Origin: Rhizobacter sp.
GTDB taxonomy: Bacteria > Pseudomonadota > Gammaproteobacteria > Burkholderiales > Burkholderiaceae
Length of the DNA stretch: 8,569 bases
Assembly: GCA_014379885.1 (NCBI GenBank)
Contig: JACMKW010000478.1
Coordinates: forward strand, 1-8,569
Direction of reading: 5' to 3'
Shown here: piece after piece, positions 6,750 to 8,569 of the stretch
How positions within the stretch are numbered: the stretch's first letter is position 1
How the letters are laid out: every line of letters starts with the position of its first letter
Program-made: the position numbers and the translations under genes
The notes under the pieces: generated by a model
The model's database searches: none
What the model was told of the DNA's origin: nothing
Seen by the model: only the letters and a program-made list of their open reading frames with translations

Positions 6750-7097
6750 TTATTCGTCGGCTGCTTTTTTCTTGGCCGGTGCCTTGGCCGCGGCCTTCGC
6801 GACGGCTTTGACCGGCTTCTTCTCCGCCCCCAGCGCCTGCGTCAGCAGCTCGGTCATCACGGCGTTGATGCCGCCTTCGTGCGCCGCCGCCTGTTCATGC
6901 AATTGCTTGACCAGCTCGGCCGGCAACTTGCAGGCAAACGACACCAGGCCGGCTGCCGCGTCGCGCGTACGCCGCTCGCGCTTGTCGAGCACCTCGGTGG
7001 CGCCCTGGCCAAAGCGGTTGGAGATGCCGGTAGCCTGCATCCGGCCGGTCACCTTCTTGGCGAGCTGCTTCTCGATGTCGAATTTTTTCATGCTCAT
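6750..7097 (-). CDS. Small ribbon-helix-helix-like protein with Lys/Ala-rich tail
   Basis: This is a 115-residue basic protein in three parts: a charged N-terminal region (1-48), a segment from VSFACKLPAELVKQL to MTELLTQAL (52-89), and a tail of Lys, Ala and Pro (about 92-113) like those of histone H1-like proteins. The middle part reads as one strand followed by two helices, the pattern of a ribbon-helix-helix (Arc/CopG) dimerisation and DNA-binding unit, though the basic strand expected to touch DNA is not obvious. A small DNA-binding regulator or nucleoid-type protein is my best inference. The first ATG (7097) and one two codons later (7091) are both possible starts; neither has a strong ribosome site. 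The stop is 4 bases from the stop of the convergent thioesterase gene, leaving no room for a separate terminator. No toxin partner is adjacent, so an antitoxin role is not supported. Confidence 0.8.
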   Translation of the reverse strand: MSMKKFDIEKQLAKKVTGRMQATGISNRFGQGATEVLDKRERRTRDAAAGLVSFACKLPAELVKQLHEQAAAHEGGINAVMTELLTQALGAEKKPVKAVAKAAAKAPAKKKAADE

Positions 7098-7158
7098 GGG
7101 AGTGCCCCGCGCTGGTTCAAGGGGCGGATTGTCGCTGCGCCGCTAATCACCCGGATGG

Positions 7159-7164
7159 TCTAAT
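7159..7164 (+). promoter_or_regulatory. Putative -10 box of yaeQ
   Basis: TCTAAT lies 30 bases before the yaeQ ATG, in the 97-base divergent gap between the ribbon-helix-helix gene and yaeQ. It matches TATAAT at 5 of 6 positions, but no -35 is found at normal spacing; TTGTCG at 7129 is too far away (24 bases). The call rests mainly on position. Confidence 0.25.
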
Positions 7165-7194
7165 GCCCCTCCCTCTCTGACGATTGCCTCTTCC

Positions 7195-7749
7195 ATGGCC
7201 ATCAAAGCCACCATCTACAAAGCCCAGCTGCAGCTGGCCGACATGGATCGCAGCATCTACGGCGACCACGCCGTGACCATCGCGCGCCACCCGTCGGAGA
7301 CCGACGAACGCATGATGATCCGCCTGCTGGCCTTCGCGCTCAACACGCCCGCCAACGACCACAACGGAGCGCTCGATTTCGCCAAAGATCTGTGGGACGC
7401 CGACGAACCCAGCCTGTGGCAAAAAGACCTGACCGGCCAGATCATGCAGTGGATCGAGATCGGCCAGCCCGATGACAAGCGCCTGATGAAAGCCAGCCCG
7501 CGCACCGAGCGCCTGCACGTCTACAGCTTCAGCCACAGCACACCCATCTGGTGGAACGGCATTGCCACCAAGATCACCCGCGCGCGCAACATCAGCGTGT
7601 GGCAGGTGCCCGCGGATCAAAGCCAGGCACTCGCCTCACTCGCGCAGCGCACCATGCAACTGCAAGTGACGGTGCAAGACGGCGCGGTGTGGGTGGGCGA
7701 CGGCGCACGCAGTATCGAGATCACGCCGCAACGCCTGAACCCGTCCTGA
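7195..7749 (+). CDS. yaeQ: YaeQ family protein (PD-(D/E)XK-like fold)
   Basis: This 184-residue protein matches YaeQ over its whole length (family length about 180). Diagnostic stretches are MAIKATIYKAQLQLADMDR at the N-terminus, RHPSETDERMMIRLLAFAL (31-49), EPSLW (71-75), QWIEIGQPDDKRLMKAS (85-101) and the C-terminal strand ending ITPQRLNPS. From established knowledge, YaeQ crystal structures show a divergent PD-(D/E)XK nuclease-type fold; the E. coli gene was first linked to RfaH suppression, and a biochemical activity is not firmly established. Here the core acidic positions are present (Glu38, Asp70/Glu71, Glu88), but the E-x-K element reads E-I-G, so nuclease activity cannot be assumed. 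No Shine-Dalgarno sequence precedes the ATG. The gene is divergent from the ribbon-helix-helix gene and 66 bases upstream of the acetyltransferase gene. Confidence 0.95.
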   Translation: MAIKATIYKAQLQLADMDRSIYGDHAVTIARHPSETDERMMIRLLAFALNTPANDHNGALDFAKDLWDADEPSLWQKDLTGQIMQWIEIGQPDDKRLMKASPRTERLHVYSFSHSTPIWWNGIATKITRARNISVWQVPADQSQALASLAQRTMQLQVTVQDGAVWVGDGARSIEITPQRLNPS

Positions 7750-7800
7750 GACAGACGAAACGGGCATAACCCGGGCTGGGCCACGGCATCGTGATCGCTC

Positions 7801-7806
7801 AATAAT
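7801..7806 (+). promoter_or_regulatory. Putative -10 box of acetyltransferase gene
   Basis: AATAAT, 9 bases before the ATG at 7816, sits in GCTCAATAATCCGCTCACC, which resembles the GATAATTTTCGCTC sequence ahead of the thioesterase gene. If used, transcription would start 2-5 bases before the ATG, giving a nearly leaderless mRNA. No -35 is recognisable. Confidence 0.35.
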
Positions 7807-7815
7807 CCGCTCACC

Positions 7816-8106
7816 ATGCCCGACACCACCCGCCCTCACACCATCACGCACAACACCGCTCAACGCCGTTTCGAGACCACCCTAGACGGCCACGTGAGCG
7901 TGATCGACTACCGGCTGGCCGGCAAGGTGATGCGCATCACGCACACGGGCGTGGATCGCGCCGTCGAAGGCCGCGGGATTGCGTCCACGCTGGTCGCCAC
8001 CGCGCTGGCCCATGCAAGAGCCCAGGGCTTGAAGGTCGACCCCCAGTGCCCCTATGCGCGCGCCTACATGGAGCGCCACCCCGAAACCCAGGACTTGCGC
8101 GTATGA
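7816..8106 (+). CDS. Small GNAT acetyltransferase of the NATD1/YjdJ type
   Basis: This 96-residue protein is a minimal Gcn5-related N-acetyltransferase domain of the Acetyltransf_CG type, which binds acetyl-CoA; its acceptor is not known. Evidence is the strand-turn-strand FETTLDGHVSVIDYRL (19-34), MRITHTGVD (39-47), the CoA-pyrophosphate loop VEGRGIAS (50-57) followed by an Ala-rich helix, and the group-specific ending CPYARAYMERHPE (78-90). Length is normal for this subgroup, which lacks the first helices of full GNAT enzymes. No Shine-Dalgarno sequence precedes the ATG at 7816. The stop overlaps the start of the prolyl-oligopeptidase gene (ATGA, 8103-8106), so the two are probably co-translated, though a functional link is not evident. 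Confidence 0.92.
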   Translation: MPDTTRPHTITHNTAQRRFETTLDGHVSVIDYRLAGKVMRITHTGVDRAVEGRGIASTLVATALAHARAQGLKVDPQCPYARAYMERHPETQDLRV

Positions 8107-8569
8107 ATACCCTCACCTGGCGCGCCTGTGCCGCTGCTTTTTTCATCCTGACCAGCCCCCACGCCATGACGCAAACACTGCCGCCTGCCGCCGACAAAGC
8201 CGATCCTTTCCAGTGGCTTGAAGAGGTGCAAGGTGAACGCGCGCTGAATTGGGTGCGCGAGCGCAATGCCTTGTCGCAAAAAGAGCTGACCGCGCGGGCC
8301 GAATACGCACCCACCAAGGCGCAGCTGCTCGAAGTGCTGAACGCCAAGGACCGCATCCCCGCAGTCGCACGGCGCGGTGAATGGCTCTACAACTTCTGGC
8401 AAGACGAGAACAACAAACGCGGCCTGTGGCGGCGCACGACGCTTGCCGAATACCGCAAGCCACAACCGGCCTGGGAAATCGTGCTCGACCTGGATGCGCT
8501 TGCCAAGGCCGAGAACGAAAACTTGGTCTGGGGCGGCACCGCCTGCATGGGGCCGAGCTACCGGCACTG
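8103..8569 (+). CDS. Prolyl oligopeptidase family (S9A) peptidase, N-terminal part (3' end outside window)
   Basis: The frame from ATG at 8103 is open to the window end, giving 155 residues plus two bases. It begins with a likely signal peptide (hydrophobic residues 8-18, possible cleavage after Ala21), then the start of an S9A beta-propeller. Diagnostic pieces are DPFQWLEEVQGERALNWVRE (34-53), RRGEWLYNFWQDENNKRGLW (90-109), RRTTLAEYRK (110-119) and WEIVLDLDALAKAENENLVW (124-143). The alpha/beta-hydrolase domain with the catalytic Ser, Asp and His lies beyond the window, so activity cannot be judged. Members cleave short peptides, often after proline. The start overlaps the acetyltransferase stop. 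ATG at 8166 (residue 22) would give a cytosolic form without the signal peptide. Confidence 0.9.
   Translation, partial: MNTLTWRACAAAFFILTSPHAMTQTLPPAADKADPFQWLEEVQGERALNWVRERNALSQKELTARAEYAPTKAQLLEVLNAKDRIPAVARRGEWLYNFWQDENNKRGLWRRTTLAEYRKPQPAWEIVLDLDALAKAENENLVWGGTACMGPSYRH

Noticed and set aside
6750..7749. Ribbon-helix-helix gene and yaeQ as a toxin-antitoxin pair
   Set aside because: The genes are divergent, 97 bases apart, and YaeQ is a widespread family not known as a toxin.
7761..7773. CGGG-CATAA-CCCG hairpin after yaeQ as a terminator
   Set aside because: The stem is only 4 pairs and there is no U-tract, so it is no better than chance in this base composition.
3128..8569. S8, M3 and S9A peptidase genes as one peptide-processing system
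   Set aside because: They lie in different transcription units and orientations with unrelated genes between them; clustering by chance is sufficient.

Overview
The window is compact, GC-rich bacterial DNA with almost no intergenic space. Strong third-position G/C bias leaves long open shadow frames opposite the real genes. A YaeQ protein, a Dcp-type M3 peptidase and a coiled-coil exported protein of a type I associate with betaproteobacteria, together with GATAAT-like boxes just before SD-less starts, suggest a betaproteobacterium, probably Burkholderiales. This taxonomic call is inference from gene content and composition, with no marker gene. I see no rRNA, tRNA, insertion sequence, CRISPR array or phage integration site.

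Layout. (1) Positions 1-3091 on the plus strand hold a two-gene cassette: the 3' part of a large protein I do not recognise, then a subtilisin-fold (S8) protein joined to it by a 4-base GTGA stop/start overlap. The S8 protein keeps the catalytic Ser, His and oxyanion Asn, but has Glu where the catalytic Asp should be and an altered motif around the His. This is the least conventional part of the window. (2) Positions 3128-5797 on the minus strand hold a small exported coiled-coil protein followed by a Dcp-like peptidyl-dipeptidase. They convergently face the S8 gene across a 36-base gap containing a GC-rich hairpin. (3) At 5798-5923 a divergent promoter region with three 11-base tandem repeats separates the exported-protein gene from a TesB-like double-hotdog thioesterase gene. 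(4) A small ribbon-helix-helix-like protein with a Lys/Ala-rich tail is convergent with the thioesterase gene, only 4 bases away. (5) Positions 7195-8569 on the plus strand hold yaeQ, a small NATD1/YjdJ-like acetyltransferase, and the start of a prolyl-oligopeptidase (S9A) gene translationally coupled to the acetyltransferase by an ATGA overlap. The S9A gene runs off the window.

How the genes relate. Most of the window looks like ordinary housekeeping or accessory metabolism: peptide turnover (M3, S9A), acyl-CoA thioester hydrolysis, and small widespread families. Three unrelated peptidase-fold genes (S8, M3, S9A) fall in 8.6 kb, but only the S8 one is tightly tied to an unknown partner. Two short intergenic regions, upstream of the thioesterase gene and of dcp, carry repeat or palindrome structures placed where operators would be. 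The plus-strand genes after 5900 lack Shine-Dalgarno sequences, unlike the two minus-strand genes at 3128-5797.
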